A stretch of 64,000 nucleotides of DNA from Achromobacter spanius (GCF_002812705.1 NZ_CP025030.1:5084001-5148000), one strand, 5' to 3'. Positions 1 through 8,737 are shown, numbered from the stretch's first letter. The notes: generated by a model not told the origin, from the sequence alone. Numbers and translations are program-made.

Positions 1-1
1 A

Positions 2-223
2 TGGAATGCCGTGTTCGCACCGGCCGGCACGCCGCCCGCCATCGTGGACCAGGTATCGCAAGCGCTGGCCAAGGTGTTGAAGGACCCCGCCATCGCCGCG
101 CAGTTGGCCGGTATCGGCGCGGAACCCATCGGCTCGACCCCGGCCGAACTCGACACCTTCCGCCGCGCTGAAATTGCCAAATGGCAGCGCGTCGTCAAGG
201 AAGCCAATCTGAAACTGGACTAA
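2..223 (+). CDS. Bug-family (tripartite tricarboxylate transporter) substrate-binding protein, 3' end only
   Basis: This is the last 73 codons of a gene that begins before the window. The visible part, from WNAVFAPAGTPP to KEANLKLD, matches the C-terminal lobe of Bug periplasmic binding proteins, where FAPAGTPPAIV precedes a helix and PAELDTFRRAEIAKW lies close to the end. Bug proteins capture organic acids in the periplasm for TctAB-type transporters or act as sensors. The ligand cannot be told from this fragment. A terminator-like hairpin follows the stop codon by about 120 bases. The family call is fairly safe. Confidence 0.8.
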   Translation, partial: WNAVFAPAGTPPAIVDQVSQALAKVLKDPAIAAQLAGIGAEPIGSTPAELDTFRRAEIAKWQRVVKEANLKLD

Positions 224-344
224 CGGACCTGACGAAGGGTGCGGACTAAGAGACCGGACGAACAGACTGATTCAACAGACCTGCCGGGTCTACTCAGCGC
301 GGTTTGCTGACAGGGCCCGGTCTGCTAAAAGCCGCCGGACTTGC

Positions 345-372
345 GGCGTCCTCACGGGCGCCGTTTTTTTTT
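345..372 (+). terminator. Rho-independent terminator after the Bug gene
   Basis: A 7-bp stem (GGCGTCC at 345-351 with GGGCGCC at 356-362, one G-T pair), a TCAC loop, then G and nine T residues at 364-372. It lies between the Bug gene and the Hsp15-like gene, so it probably ends the upstream transcript. Confidence 0.75.
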
Positions 373-376
373 GGAT

Positions 377-400
377 GCGTCTTACGGGGCGCTTTTTTTT
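377..400 (+). terminator. second tandem terminator-like hairpin
   Basis: Directly after the first terminator lies a similar element: GCGTC and GGCGC can pair around a six-base loop, followed by eight T residues at 393-400. The spacing and similarity suggest a degenerate local duplication of the first terminator or a back-up terminator. Confidence 0.45.
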
Positions 401-461
401 CGGATGCGCGCGCGGCGCTATCATTGCGGCTTGGCTACCGTACATCGCAGAGAGCAGCAAG

Positions 462-842
462 ATGGACAAAATTCGACTCGACAAATGGCTCTGGGCCGCG
501 CGCTTTTACAAGACGCGCAGCCTTGCCGTGCAAGAGATCGGCAAGGGCCGCGTCTTTGTCAACGACCAGGCCGCCAAACCGTCGCGCGAGGTCTCGGCCG
601 GCGACCGCGTCACCATCCGCAAGGAAGACCCCGCGCTACACGTGCGGGTCGTTGCGGTGAGCGGCGTGCGTGGCCCCGCGCCGGTTGCGCGCCTGTTGTA
701 CGAAGAAACGCCCGACAGCATTGCCGCGCGTGAACGCGCGGCGGAAATGCGGCGCCTGGCGCCGGAACCCGCGTTGGGCATTGAAACCGGCCGCCCCACC
801 AAACGCGACCGCCGGCTGATCGACATGATGCGGGGTAAGTAA
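462..842 (+). CDS. hslR: S4-domain RNA-binding protein, Hsp15 family
   Basis: The 126-residue protein starts with an S4 RNA-binding domain (about residues 3-60, IRLDKWLWAARFYKTRSLA) and ends in a basic tail, like E. coli Hsp15. Hsp15 binds stalled 50S subunits carrying nascent peptidyl-tRNA and helps recycle them. The frame is open further upstream, but the ATG at 462 fits the family N-terminus MDKIRLDKWLWAAR. The next gene starts only 5 bases after the stop, so the two are probably cotranscribed. Family membership is clear. The exact role is inferred from the family. Confidence 0.85.
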   Translation: MDKIRLDKWLWAARFYKTRSLAVQEIGKGRVFVNDQAAKPSREVSAGDRVTIRKEDPALHVRVVAVSGVRGPAPVARLLYEETPDSIAARERAAEMRRLAPEPALGIETGRPTKRDRRLIDMMRGK

Positions 843-847
843 GCATC

Positions 848-1210
848 ATGAAACGCAGCTCAAGCGGCGGCCTGGTCTATTCCACCGAAACCGGCCGCAT
901 GTGTCCGACGTGCCGCCAGGCGCTTGCGCAATGCCTATGCAAAGCCGCCGCCCGCGCCACGCCCTCCGGTGACGGCGTGGCGCGCGTATCGCGCGAAACC
1001 AAGGGGCGTGGCGGCAAAAGCGTGACGGTCGTGCGCGGGCTGGCACTGGACCCGGTGGCGCTTGCCGCCCTGGGCAAGCAACTGCGCACCGCATGCGGCT
1101 CGGGTGGCACCACCAAGGATGGCGTGATCGAGGTGCAAGGCGACCACTGCGAACGCATCATCAACGCGCTGACAAGCAGCGGCCATCGCGCCAAGCGCGC
1201 GGGCGGCTGA
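848..1210 (+). CDS. yciH: SUI1/eIF1-like translation factor (YciH family)
   Basis: This 120-residue protein has the bacterial YciH layout. An N-terminal stretch carries a CPTC and CLC cysteine cluster (about residues 19-31) that may bind metal. The SUI1 fold follows with KGRGGKSVTVVRGL (about residues 52-65) and GSGGTTKDGVIEVQGDH. The family binds the 30S subunit and is thought to affect start-codon selection, though its role in bacteria is not well settled. It sits 5 bases after the Hsp15-like gene and 16 bases before the next one, which suggests an operon of translation-linked and accessory genes. Confidence 0.88.
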   Translation: MKRSSSGGLVYSTETGRMCPTCRQALAQCLCKAAARATPSGDGVARVSRETKGRGGKSVTVVRGLALDPVALAALGKQLRTACGSGGTTKDGVIEVQGDHCERIINALTSSGHRAKRAGG

Positions 1211-1226
1211 ACCTGACGAGACACTC

Positions 1227-1580
1227 ATGAATGATTTGCCAATAAGCAGCGTGGCCAGTTGGCACGCGCATGTGTACTTCGGCGCGGCCAGCCGCGATGC
1301 CGCGTTGGCGTTGCGCGAACGCGTGCTTGCGCAGTGGGACGGCAAGATGGAAATGGGGCGCTTTCATGAGCGCCCCGTCGGTCCGCATCCGCTTTGGAGC
1401 TACCAGATTGCGTTCGCGCCCGAGCACTTCGCCGACATCGCCACCTGGCTCACCCTGAACCACGGTGAGCTGGACGTGTTCATGCATCCGAACACGGGCG
1501 ATTCGCTGCGCGACCACCGCGATTGCGCGGTGTGGATCGGGCACAGCCATGTGCTGAACCTGCACGCGCTGGGCGGCTGA
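1227..1580 (+). CDS. DOPA 4,5-dioxygenase-family protein
   Basis: The 117-residue protein carries the histidine motifs of the DOPA 4,5-dioxygenase family: WHAHVYF near the N-terminus, GRFHERPVGPHPLWSYQIAF in the middle, and a VFMHPNTGD then HRDCAVWIG stretch. Fungal and plant members perform extradiol ring cleavage with Fe(II). Bacterial members are widespread but mostly have no known substrate. The gene closes the operon that starts with the Hsp15-like gene. The family is recognised; the activity is not demonstrated. Confidence 0.82.
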   Translation: MNDLPISSVASWHAHVYFGAASRDAALALRERVLAQWDGKMEMGRFHERPVGPHPLWSYQIAFAPEHFADIATWLTLNHGELDVFMHPNTGDSLRDHRDCAVWIGHSHVLNLHALGG

Positions 1581-1629
1581 TTTTGCGGGCGTAAAGCGCT
1601 TGCCCCGCTGGCGCGGGGCGGCTGCCCCC

Positions 1630-2859
1630 TTACAGCGCGCGGCCCACAATCAGCGGGTCCAGCGCCAGGCCGGGTTCACCGCTCTTGCCCTCGTAGGGCA
1701 GGCGGTTCAGCACATAGCGCATCGCGTTCAGGCGCGCGCGCTTCTTGCAATCCGACTTCACCACAATCCACGGCGCATCCGCGGTATCCGTATGCGCGAA
1801 CATCGCTTCTTTGGCGCGTGTGTAATCGTCCCACTTGTCCAAGGACGCCAGGTCCACCGGGCTCAGCTTCCATTGCTTGAGCGGATGCACCTTGCGCTGC
1901 AAGAAGCGGCGACGCTGCTCTTCGCGGCTGACCGAAAACCAGAACTTCACCAGGTGGATGCCGCTGGATACCAGGTGGCGTTCAAAGTCCGGCACCTGGC
2001 GCAGGAAGTCCTGATATTCCTGTTGCGAGCAAAAGCCCATCACGCGCTCAACCCCAGCGCGGTTGTACCAGGACCGATCGAACATCACGATCTCGCCGGC
2101 GGTCGGCAGATGCTGCACATAGCGCTGGAAGTACCACTGGCCCTTCTCGGTATCCGACGGCTTTTCCAGCGCCACCACGCGCGCGCCACGCGGATTCAAG
2201 TGTTCCATCATGCGCTTGATGGTCCCGCCCTTGCCCGCCGCATCGCGCCCTTCAAACAGAATCACCACGCGCTGCCCGGTGGCCTTGACCCAGGCTTGCA
2301 GCTTCAGCAACTCCACCTGCAACTGGTACTTCTGCTTTTCGTAATTGCGGCGCAGCATGCGGTGGCGATAGGGGTAGATGCCTTCGCGCCAGTCCATCGC
2401 CAGCTCTTCGTCGGGGTTGCGCCGCGTGGCGGGCGCCTGCGTGTTGGCCTCCAACAGCGCGCGATGCACGGCGCGCGCGTCGTCGGCCGACAGTTCTTCG
2501 ATGACGGAACGCAGCGCCTCGTGGGCTTGCGCTTCCGGGCCTACGGTATAGCGGCGGGCAATGTCCGCCAGCACCGACACCGTTTCCTGCCGCGCGGCGT
2601 CTTCCCGAGCCGCCACCTGAGCCGCCTGCAGCCCTGCTGCCTGGGTTGCTGCCTGATTCGCTGACTCGGTCACTGCCGGGGTCACTGCGTGCTTGCCTCG
2701 CGCCACCCGTGCCTTGTCGGCCTTGTCAGCGGACGGGCCCGTGGCCGCGGCGCTGCGGGTCGCGGCGCTGCGTTTGGCGACGCTTGGCGACGCACTGCGG
2801 CGCTTGCGCGGCGCGGCGGCAACGTTGTCCGGGGTGGCTTGCGGTGTCTTGTCTGTCAT
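1630..2859 (-). CDS. ppk2: polyphosphate kinase 2 family protein
   Basis: The catalytic part covers about residues 150-405. It has the Walker A motif GRDAAGKG (204-211), the Walker B-like FDRSWYNRAG (260-269) and VERVMGF after it, all typical of PPK2. PPK2 enzymes transfer phosphate between polyphosphate and nucleoside di- or monophosphates. The first 100 or so residues are a low-complexity Ala/Ser/Lys stretch not needed for catalysis, so the protein is longer (409 residues) than the minimal one-domain enzyme. The preferred nucleotide cannot be read from the sequence. It is transcribed away from the gene at 3045, and the intergenic region holds a palindrome. Confidence 0.93.
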   Translation of the reverse strand: MTDKTPQATPDNVAAAPRKRRSASPSVAKRSAATRSAAATGPSADKADKARVARGKHAVTPAVTESANQAATQAAGLQAAQVAAREDAARQETVSVLADIARRYTVGPEAQAHEALRSVIEELSADDARAVHRALLEANTQAPATRRNPDEELAMDWREGIYPYRHRMLRRNYEKQKYQLQVELLKLQAWVKATGQRVVILFEGRDAAGKGGTIKRMMEHLNPRGARVVALEKPSDTEKGQWYFQRYVQHLPTAGEIVMFDRSWYNRAGVERVMGFCSQQEYQDFLRQVPDFERHLVSSGIHLVKFWFSVSREEQRRRFLQRKVHPLKQWKLSPVDLASLDKWDDYTRAKEAMFAHTDTADAPWIVVKSDCKKRARLNAMRYVLNRLPYEGKSGEPGLALDPLIVGRAL

Positions 2860-2978
2860 CGATCCTGTCCTTGCTGCGCTTGTCGTCTGCCCGCCGGCCA
2901 GCCCAGGGCGAGCGGCCCGTCAGGGCAAGGCGCAACCCTACCTGCTTGCATGCGGCGTGGAATTGACGAGAATCAAAG

Positions 2979-2998
2979 GTTGTAACATTTTTTACAAC
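2979..2998. promoter_or_regulatory. 20-bp palindrome in the ppk2 / 3045 divergent region
   Basis: GTTGTAA and TTACAAC form a perfect 7-bp inverted repeat separated by six bases (CATTTT). It lies 120 bases upstream of ppk2 and 47 bases upstream of the gene at 3045. The shape and position suggest a dimeric repressor or activator site. No regulator gene is adjacent, so the binding protein is unknown. Confidence 0.4.
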
Positions 2999-3044
2999 GC
3001 CAGGCGCCGCTACACTACCGAATCCTCATCGCTCCCTGCTTCTC

Positions 3045-3491
3045 ATGTGGTCACGCATCAAGCGCTTTCTGTCCGGCCCGCCCCCGCCTGAAGATCCTTT
3101 CCGGCAAACCGTGAGCTTCGACGAGGCCGGATTCACCCGGCACTGCGAGCTGGCGCGCGCGATGGGCTTGCAAGCGTTCTGGCCTTGGGCGGACGTGCAC
3201 GAGTTCGGCTTTTCGTTCCAGCGCGCGCTCTATCCCGACCCCTGGTATGGCGACTACATGGAAAGCCTGTGGTACCTGTGGGTGCGCTGCGAAGACGGCG
3301 ACATGATGCGGGTGTTCATTGATGAACGGCTGCTGGACGCCGACCACTTGCCGCCCGCGCTGCTGCGCAACCTGCCTGGGCTGGACATCGGCGTGCTGCA
3401 CGCCGGGCTGGCCACCGCGCGCGGCGGGCTGCGCCATTTCAAAGGTGAAGGCGAATGGGCGGCCTGGCGCCGCGATGCCGCCGGGGAATAG
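3045..3491 (+). CDS. hypothetical protein, 148 residues
   Basis: I do not recognise this protein. It is soluble in appearance, with no signal peptide or membrane segment, and is rich in Trp and aromatic residues (FWPWADVHEFGFSF, PWYGDYMESLWYLWVRC). The gene starts with an ATG in a region divergent from ppk2. Its composition and codon use match the neighbours, so it is probably a real gene. A possible operator palindrome lies 47 bases upstream. No function is proposed. Confidence 0.6.
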   Translation: MWSRIKRFLSGPPPPEDPFRQTVSFDEAGFTRHCELARAMGLQAFWPWADVHEFGFSFQRALYPDPWYGDYMESLWYLWVRCEDGDMMRVFIDERLLDADHLPPALLRNLPGLDIGVLHAGLATARGGLRHFKGEGEWAAWRRDAAGE

Positions 3492-3610
3492 CGCGGCATG
3501 CGGGTGCCTGGCACGGCACTTGCTGACGTTGAATCCTTTATTCGCCTTCATTGACGTCGTCAAACCCGCTGACTACAGTCAAGCCCAATGACCCCATTTT
3601 TCGGTGCGCC

Positions 3611-4426
3611 ATGAACTCCCAGGAAAACACGCTCTCGCCATGGAAGCGCTTACGCGCGCACCGTGGCGGGCGCGTCGCGTTAAGTGCAGGCGTGATCGTG
3701 CTGGTAGCCATCGCGGCCACCCAGGGTTGGGACCACCTGGGCGAACGTGCACAGGAAAAGGTCGCCACCGCTGAAATCCGCAAAGTCGCCGACACGCTCA
3801 GCCAGATGGTGGCGGGCGCCGAGGGCGAGCCGGAGACGCTGCCGTCCATCGACCCCACGCCCAAGGCCACGGGTTTTTATGGCGAACTGGAACGGGCCGT
3901 GAAGACCGTGGCCAGTGAACGGGTAGCGCAGCACAAGGCCTATCTGACCGAACTGAAAGACATCGGCATGCCCCGGCTGCTGGATGCGCACCGGCTGGCG
4001 CTGGACACGGGCCTGGTGGAAAGCCGGATGATTCTTGAGCAGGCCGAGCGCCTGGTGCCGAAGTATCGCGACCAAAGCATCCGGGTGCTGCAAGACATGC
4101 CGGAGCTGATCCGATCGTTGGCCATCCGCGAACCCGAAAAGCAGAAGATGATGAGCACCCTGACCTCGACCCTGGCGCGCCGCAGCGACAGCCTGGGCAA
4201 AGTCTGGCTGCTGGAAACGCGCATCCTGCACGAGTTCGGCCAGATGATTTCACTGCTGGATGACAACCGCCAGTATTGGTACGCCGACCATGACGAGCTG
4301 ATGTTTGAACGCGACGGCGACTTGAAGCGGTTTCACCAGCACATGGTGCAGATCAACAAGATGGCGCTTGAACAGGAACAGTTAGGCAAGCAGCAGTTGG
4401 CGAACCTGTTCGCGGTACTGCCTTAA
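3611..4426 (+). CDS. membrane-anchored protein of unknown function
   Basis: The 271-residue protein has one N-terminal membrane segment (about residues 22-38) preceded by basic residues, so the rest is probably periplasmic. The remainder is highly charged and predicted helical, with long stretches such as KFHQH-like and MALEQEQLGKQQLANLF near the end. It resembles the general layout of DUF3053-type proteins, but I cannot confirm that. The start at 3611 puts the membrane anchor close to the N-terminus. An earlier start at 3551 in the same frame is possible. Two short palindromes lie just upstream (3551-3563 and 3570-3581). Confidence 0.55.
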   Translation: MNSQENTLSPWKRLRAHRGGRVALSAGVIVLVAIAATQGWDHLGERAQEKVATAEIRKVADTLSQMVAGAEGEPETLPSIDPTPKATGFYGELERAVKTVASERVAQHKAYLTELKDIGMPRLLDAHRLALDTGLVESRMILEQAERLVPKYRDQSIRVLQDMPELIRSLAIREPEKQKMMSTLTSTLARRSDSLGKVWLLETRILHEFGQMISLLDDNRQYWYADHDELMFERDGDLKRFHQHMVQINKMALEQEQLGKQQLANLFAVLP

Positions 4427-4472
4427 GCGGGTACTTCCTTAAGCGTCTGCGGTGCCGCCCGGCGCCGCGCCG

Positions 4473-4898
4473 TCAAAACGGCTTGACCACCACCAGCGTC
4501 ACGATGACCGCGCACGCGATCACGGTGAATGGCGCATAAAGGTCCACCAGCGGCGGGCGCTTGAGCGAGCCGTTGACCATCCGGCGCAACGACGCGCTTT
4601 GCATGCCCAACAAGGCCGACAGCGCCAGCGCGCAGCCCACCTTGACCCAGATCCAGTTCATGGCGAACCAGCCGAACGTCATGGCCAGGTGCAGGCCGAT
4701 CAGCCAAGACACCACCATGGCCGGCGTGGTGACCCACAGCGTCCAGCGCCGCAGCGCGCCCAGCATCTTGCGTTCTTTCGGCGCTTCGTCGCTGTCCTGC
4801 GGTTGCGAGGACAACAGGAACAACGAGACAAACAGCGAGCCGACCATCCACGTAACCACGGCCGCCACGTGGGCCATCTTCAAGAGTTGGTAGGTCAT
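4473..4898 (-). CDS. CopD-like integral membrane protein
   Basis: This is a 141-residue protein with four membrane segments. MAHVAAVVTWMVGSLFVS at the start and WIWVKVGCALALSALLG in the third segment resemble the CopD/HemJ superfamily, whose members include copper-resistance CopD and the haem-synthesis oxidase HemJ. The conserved His in the first segment (KMAHVAAVVTWM) is present. The start codon overlaps the stop of the upstream lipoprotein gene by ATGA, so translation is probably coupled. Whether it handles copper, haem or something else cannot be decided. Confidence 0.65.
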   Translation of the reverse strand: MTYQLLKMAHVAAVVTWMVGSLFVSLFLLSSQPQDSDEAPKERKMLGALRRWTLWVTTPAMVVSWLIGLHLAMTFGWFAMNWIWVKVGCALALSALLGMQSASLRRMVNGSLKRPPLVDLYAPFTVIACAVIVTLVVVKPF

Positions 4899-5710
4899 GG
4901 CGCGGGCTTGTCGCCGCCTGCTTCGGGTGTCGGTTCGGCTTTTTCGTTGATGGCGGGCGGGCCCGGGGGGCCGTTCGCCGTGGCCGGGTTCAGCGTGTCG
5001 GCCGGTGCGTCGGGCGACACCACGGGGTCGGCAGGCGGCTCGGCGGGCTTGGACGCCGCCGGCGGCGTGGGCGGTACGGGCTGAGCGGCTCCGGCAGGGC
5101 TGGGCGCAGCCGAATGGGGCACAACCTGCGGCACAACCTGGGGCGCAAGCTTGGGCGAAACATGGGGCGCCGCGGCGGCCTCGGCATCGGGCAGGAAACG
5201 CTGCAAGAGCTGGAAAAACCCTTCGTAGAACTTTGGCCGCGACACCGTCTGGCTGGCCGTCTTCACCAGCGAATCGTCGCTGGAACCAAACGGCATCGAC
5301 ACCTGCCCTAGCACGCTGACGCCCACGCTGGCCGAGCTGCTGGTGCGCTTGATGGAATAACGGTCTTGCACCGCATTGGCGAACACCGTGGCGCGCTGGT
5401 TGGCGCTGCCGTCCGAGGCGCAGTCGATATTGAAATTGATCTGCGTGTGCAAGCCGTCTTCACCCTGGAAGTTCTTGTGGCCGGACACCCGCGCCGGGTC
5501 GAAGCGATCGATGTTGTAGCCCTGGCTGAGCAAGGCGCGGCGGCCCGCATCGCAGGCCGTGGTGCTGGCGGTGGGAAAGGTGCGCGAGAACACGTCGTTC
5601 TGCGTGAAGTCTTCGCGTTCGTAGGCCGGTTTGGGGGAGGTACATCCCGCCAGGATCGCCGTCAGGCAGACAAACAGGGACACAGGCAGACGACGGGTAA
5701 CGCAGGGCAT
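4895..5710 (-). CDS. DUF2242-family outer or inner membrane lipoprotein
   Basis: The protein (271 residues) begins with a lipoprotein signal: basic residues, a hydrophobic run and the lipobox LAGC, giving a predicted lipidated Cys at about residue 22. The body (FSRTFPTASTTACDAGRRAL, then a stretch on sequence variation in FANAVQDRYS) fits DUF2242, a family of unknown function common in Burkholderiales. The last 90 residues are a Pro/Ala-rich tail with repeated APQVVPQVVPH-type units, probably disordered. The frame is open further upstream, but the ATG at 5710 gives the signal peptide. It overlaps the CopD-like gene by 4 bases. Confidence 0.75.
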   Translation of the reverse strand: MPCVTRRLPVSLFVCLTAILAGCTSPKPAYEREDFTQNDVFSRTFPTASTTACDAGRRALLSQGYNIDRFDPARVSGHKNFQGEDGLHTQINFNIDCASDGSANQRATVFANAVQDRYSIKRTSSSASVGVSVLGQVSMPFGSSDDSLVKTASQTVSRPKFYEGFFQLLQRFLPDAEAAAAPHVSPKLAPQVVPQVVPHSAAPSPAGAAQPVPPTPPAASKPAEPPADPVVSPDAPADTLNPATANGPPGPPAINEKAEPTPEAGGDKPAP

Positions 5711-5814
5711 GAGGGGTCCAGCTTTTGGCGTAAAGCGGGCATTATCGACCAGAAAGAAACCGCTGGCGAATGACTGGCCGACGATTCCCCCTGGGCCGTG
5801 ATGCGTTGAAACAG

Positions 5815-6792
5815 TTAAATCACCCGGATACACCTCACCTCGTGTCCCGCCGCCACGGGCACGATGTCCGGCACCGCCGCCTGGCAGCGCGGCTCGGCAA
5901 AACCGCAACGCGGCGCGAACGCGCATCCGGGCGGCAAGGCAGCCAGGTCGGGCGGCGATCCGGGAATAGTCTCCAGCCGTTGGCCCTTTTGCATGGCGCC
6001 ATGCGCGCGGCCCTTCAGCAAGGCCAGCGTGTAGGGATGACGCGGCGCGCGCAACAGGTCCGCCACGCTGCCCTGCTCCACGATGCGCCCGCCGTACATC
6101 ACCGCCACCCGGTCGGCAATTTCCGCGGCCGCGCCGATGTCATGCGTCACAAACACGATGGACAGCCCCAACTCGCGTTGCAGCTCGCGCAGCAACAGCA
6201 GAATCTGGATCTGCACGGTGGCGTCCAGGGCGGTGGTGGGTTCGTCCGCCAGCAGCACCTTGGGGTTGCAGGACAAAGCCAGCGCAATCATGGCGCGCTG
6301 GCGCATGCCGCCGGACATTTCATGCGGATACGCTTGCAGGCGCCGCTCGGGGCTGGGAATGCGCACGCGCTCGAACAGCGACAACGCACGGGCACGCGCC
6401 TCGGCGGCGCTCTTGCCGGTGTGCCGGCGCACCATTTCTTCAATCTGCCGGCCCACGGTGTAGACCGGGTCCAGCGCCAGCAGCGGCTCCTGGAACACCA
6501 TCGACACCACCGGGCCGCGCATGGCGGCAAGCTCGCGGGCGTTCATCGCCAGCACGTCGCGGCCATCAACCGTCATTTCGCCGCTGATGCGCGTGCGGCG
6601 CGGCGGGTGCAGCCGCATCAGCGCGCGCAGGGTCACGCTCTTGCCCGAGCCCGATTCGCCGATCAGCGCCACCGCTTCTCCGCGCGCCACTTCCAGGTTC
6701 ACGCCATTCAAGGCATGCACGGTCTTGGCGCCCGCCTGAAAGGCTACTTCCAGATTGCGGATGCGGACCAAGGGGGATGTAGTCGCGGTCAT
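5815..6792 (-). CDS. peptide-type ABC transporter ATP-binding protein (DppD/OppD-like)
   Basis: The 325-residue ATPase has Walker A GESGSGKS, the signature MSGGMRQR and Walker B LLADEPTTALD. At its end is the C-terminal extension of DppD/OppD subunits with a Cys pattern (GCAFAPRC, EPRC), which in this family can hold an iron-sulfur cluster. It powers the importer encoded by the four genes upstream. The start overlaps the stop of the partner ATPase by ATGA. It is the last gene of the importer cluster. The DppD-like versus DppF-like assignment comes from the N-terminal pattern and is fairly secure. Confidence 0.9.
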   Translation of the reverse strand: MTATTSPLVRIRNLEVAFQAGAKTVHALNGVNLEVARGEAVALIGESGSGKSVTLRALMRLHPPRRTRISGEMTVDGRDVLAMNARELAAMRGPVVSMVFQEPLLALDPVYTVGRQIEEMVRRHTGKSAAEARARALSLFERVRIPSPERRLQAYPHEMSGGMRQRAMIALALSCNPKVLLADEPTTALDATVQIQILLLLRELQRELGLSIVFVTHDIGAAAEIADRVAVMYGGRIVEQGSVADLLRAPRHPYTLALLKGRAHGAMQKGQRLETIPGSPPDLAALPPGCAFAPRCGFAEPRCQAAVPDIVPVAAGHEVRCIRVI

Positions 6793-7844
6793 GTCAGCGC
6801 TCCGGAAGCGGCATAGCCGGAATCGGGTTGATGGATCAGGCAACGCACGGCATGGTCGCCCTGCTGCGTCATGGCCGGCGCCTCGGCCGCACAGGCGGCG
6901 CGCGCAAACGCGCAGCGGGTGTGGAAGCGGCACCCCGAAGGCGGGTCGATCGGGTTGGGTGGGTCGCCCGACAAGGGCGCCGATTCCGTGCGCTGTCCGG
7001 GCTCCATCGACGGCATGGAACGCAGCAGCGCTTGCGTGTAGGGATGGCGCGGCGCGTCGAACACCTGATCCACCGGCCCCAGCTCCACGACTTCGCCCAG
7101 ATACATCACCATGACGCGGTCCGAGATGTAGCGCACCACGTTCAAGTCGTGGCTGATGAACATATAGGTCAGCCCGAAGTCGTCCTTCAGATCCAGCAGC
7201 AGGTTCAGCACCTGCGCTTCAACCGACTTGTCCAGCGCGGACACCGCTTCGTCCAGAATCACCAGACGGGGGTGCAGGGCCAGCGCGCGCGCGATGTTCA
7301 CGCGCTGGCGCTGGCCGCCCGACAATTCGTGCGGGTAACGGCCCGCAAAGCGCTGCGCATCCAGGCCCACGCGGCCCAGCAGCCCGCGCGCCACCGCGAT
7401 GGCATCGCGCTTGGGGCTGCCGTGCACCAGCGGGCCGAAGGCCACGGAGTCTTCGATGGTCATGCGCGGGTTCAGCGACGAATAGCTGTCCTGGAACACC
7501 ATCTGTGTCTGGCGACGGAATTCGCGCAGCGCCAGCGCGCGCGAGCCCACCGCCATGCCGTCGAACACCAGTTCGCCCTGGTCCTGTTTGATCAGCTGCA
7601 TGACCAGCCGCGCGGTGGTGGACTTGCCACAACCGGATTCGCCCACCACGCCCAGCGTCTCGCCCTTCTTCACGTCGAAGTCCACGCCGTCCACCGCGCG
7701 CACCGAGTTTCCGCCCCGGCCGCGCGAGAGCGGATCGCGCTTGAGCGGAAAGTGCTTGATCAGGCCGCGCACGCTCAACAAGGGCTGAGCGGGGCCGCCC
7801 ACGTCTTCGTGCGCCACGCGCACTGCGTCGATGACCGCATTCAT
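6789..7844 (-). CDS. peptide-type ABC transporter ATP-binding protein (DppF/OppF-like)
   Basis: This second ATPase (351 residues) has Walker A GESGCGKST, the DppF/OppF hallmark FQDSYSSLNPRMT in the Q-loop, the signature LSGGQRQR and Walker B LVILDEAVSALD. The C-terminal Cys pattern (GCRFHTRC) is also present. With the DppD-like subunit it would form the nucleotide-binding pair of the importer. Start at 7844 gives an ATGA overlap with the upstream permease gene. An earlier start would extend deep into that gene, so it was rejected. Confidence 0.9.
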   Translation of the reverse strand: MNAVIDAVRVAHEDVGGPAQPLLSVRGLIKHFPLKRDPLSRGRGGNSVRAVDGVDFDVKKGETLGVVGESGCGKSTTARLVMQLIKQDQGELVFDGMAVGSRALALREFRRQTQMVFQDSYSSLNPRMTIEDSVAFGPLVHGSPKRDAIAVARGLLGRVGLDAQRFAGRYPHELSGGQRQRVNIARALALHPRLVILDEAVSALDKSVEAQVLNLLLDLKDDFGLTYMFISHDLNVVRYISDRVMVMYLGEVVELGPVDQVFDAPRHPYTQALLRSMPSMEPGQRTESAPLSGDPPNPIDPPSGCRFHTRCAFARAACAAEAPAMTQQGDHAVRCLIHQPDSGYAASGALT

Positions 7845-8737
7845 TCCTTGACCTCCATGGCCGAGCGCAGTCCGTCGGACAGCAGGTTGAAGGACATCGA
7901 CGTGATGAAGATCATCACGCCCGGCAGCGCCGCGACCCAGGGCTGGGTGTAGATGGCGGTACGCAAGGTGTTCAGCATCAAGCCCCATTCCGGCTCGGGC
8001 GGGCGCACGCCCAGCCCCAGGAACGACAGGCCGGAGGCCAGGATCATGGACACCGAGATCAGGCTGGTGGAATACACGAAGATGGGGCCCAGCACGTTGG
8101 AAAGCACATGCGCGCGCACGATGGTCAAGGGCGATGCGCCCGAGGCCCGCGCCGCGTCCACGTAGTCGCTACGCCGCACCTGCGTGGTGACGCTCTCGGC
8201 CACACGCACAATCTGCGGAATGAAGACGATGGTCAGTGAAAGAATGGCGTTGAAGATGCCCGCGCCCAAGGTGCCCGACAGCGCAATGGCCAGAAGCACC
8301 GACGGAAACGCATAGAACACGTCCACCACGCGCATGATCAGCGTGCTGGTCCAGCCGCCCGCGTAGCCCGCCAGGATGCCGATGGCGCTGCCCACCACGA
8401 AGGCGGCTATCACCGGCACGATGCCCATGAACAGCGACAGGCGCGCCCCCAGCATCAGCCGCGACAGCATGTCACGGCCCAGCTCGTCGGCGCCCAGCGG
8501 ATAGCCCTCGGTGCCGATGGGCCGCAGGCGCTTGAGCATGGACGCATGGAACGGGTCCGCCGGCGTGATCCACGGCGCCAGGATGGCGATGATGATCAGC
8601 GCCAGGATGACGCCGCCGGCGGCCAGCGCCACGGGGTCGCGGCGCAAGCGGCGCAGCACGTTCGACCAATAGCCCGGCGATCTCGCCACGGGCGCCACGA
8701 CCGCTGTGGCGGCCAGGCTGGCAACGGAATCGGTCAT
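7841..8737 (-). CDS. peptide-type ABC transporter permease (DppC-like)
   Basis: This 298-residue inner membrane protein has about six membrane segments. The N-terminal part (RRDPVALAAGGVILALI, then the HPLGTDE-like YPLGADELGRDMLSRL) is typical of DppC/OppC. The EAA loop sequence AARASGASPLTIVRAHVLSN contacts the ATPases. It pairs with the DppB-like permease upstream to form the channel. The gap to that gene is one base, and it overlaps the ATPase gene by four, so the block is one operon. Confidence 0.92.
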   Translation of the reverse strand: MTDSVASLAATAVVAPVARSPGYWSNVLRRLRRDPVALAAGGVILALIIIAILAPWITPADPFHASMLKRLRPIGTEGYPLGADELGRDMLSRLMLGARLSLFMGIVPVIAAFVVGSAIGILAGYAGGWTSTLIMRVVDVFYAFPSVLLAIALSGTLGAGIFNAILSLTIVFIPQIVRVAESVTTQVRRSDYVDAARASGASPLTIVRAHVLSNVLGPIFVYSTSLISVSMILASGLSFLGLGVRPPEPEWGLMLNTLRTAIYTQPWVAALPGVMIFITSMSFNLLSDGLRSAMEVKE

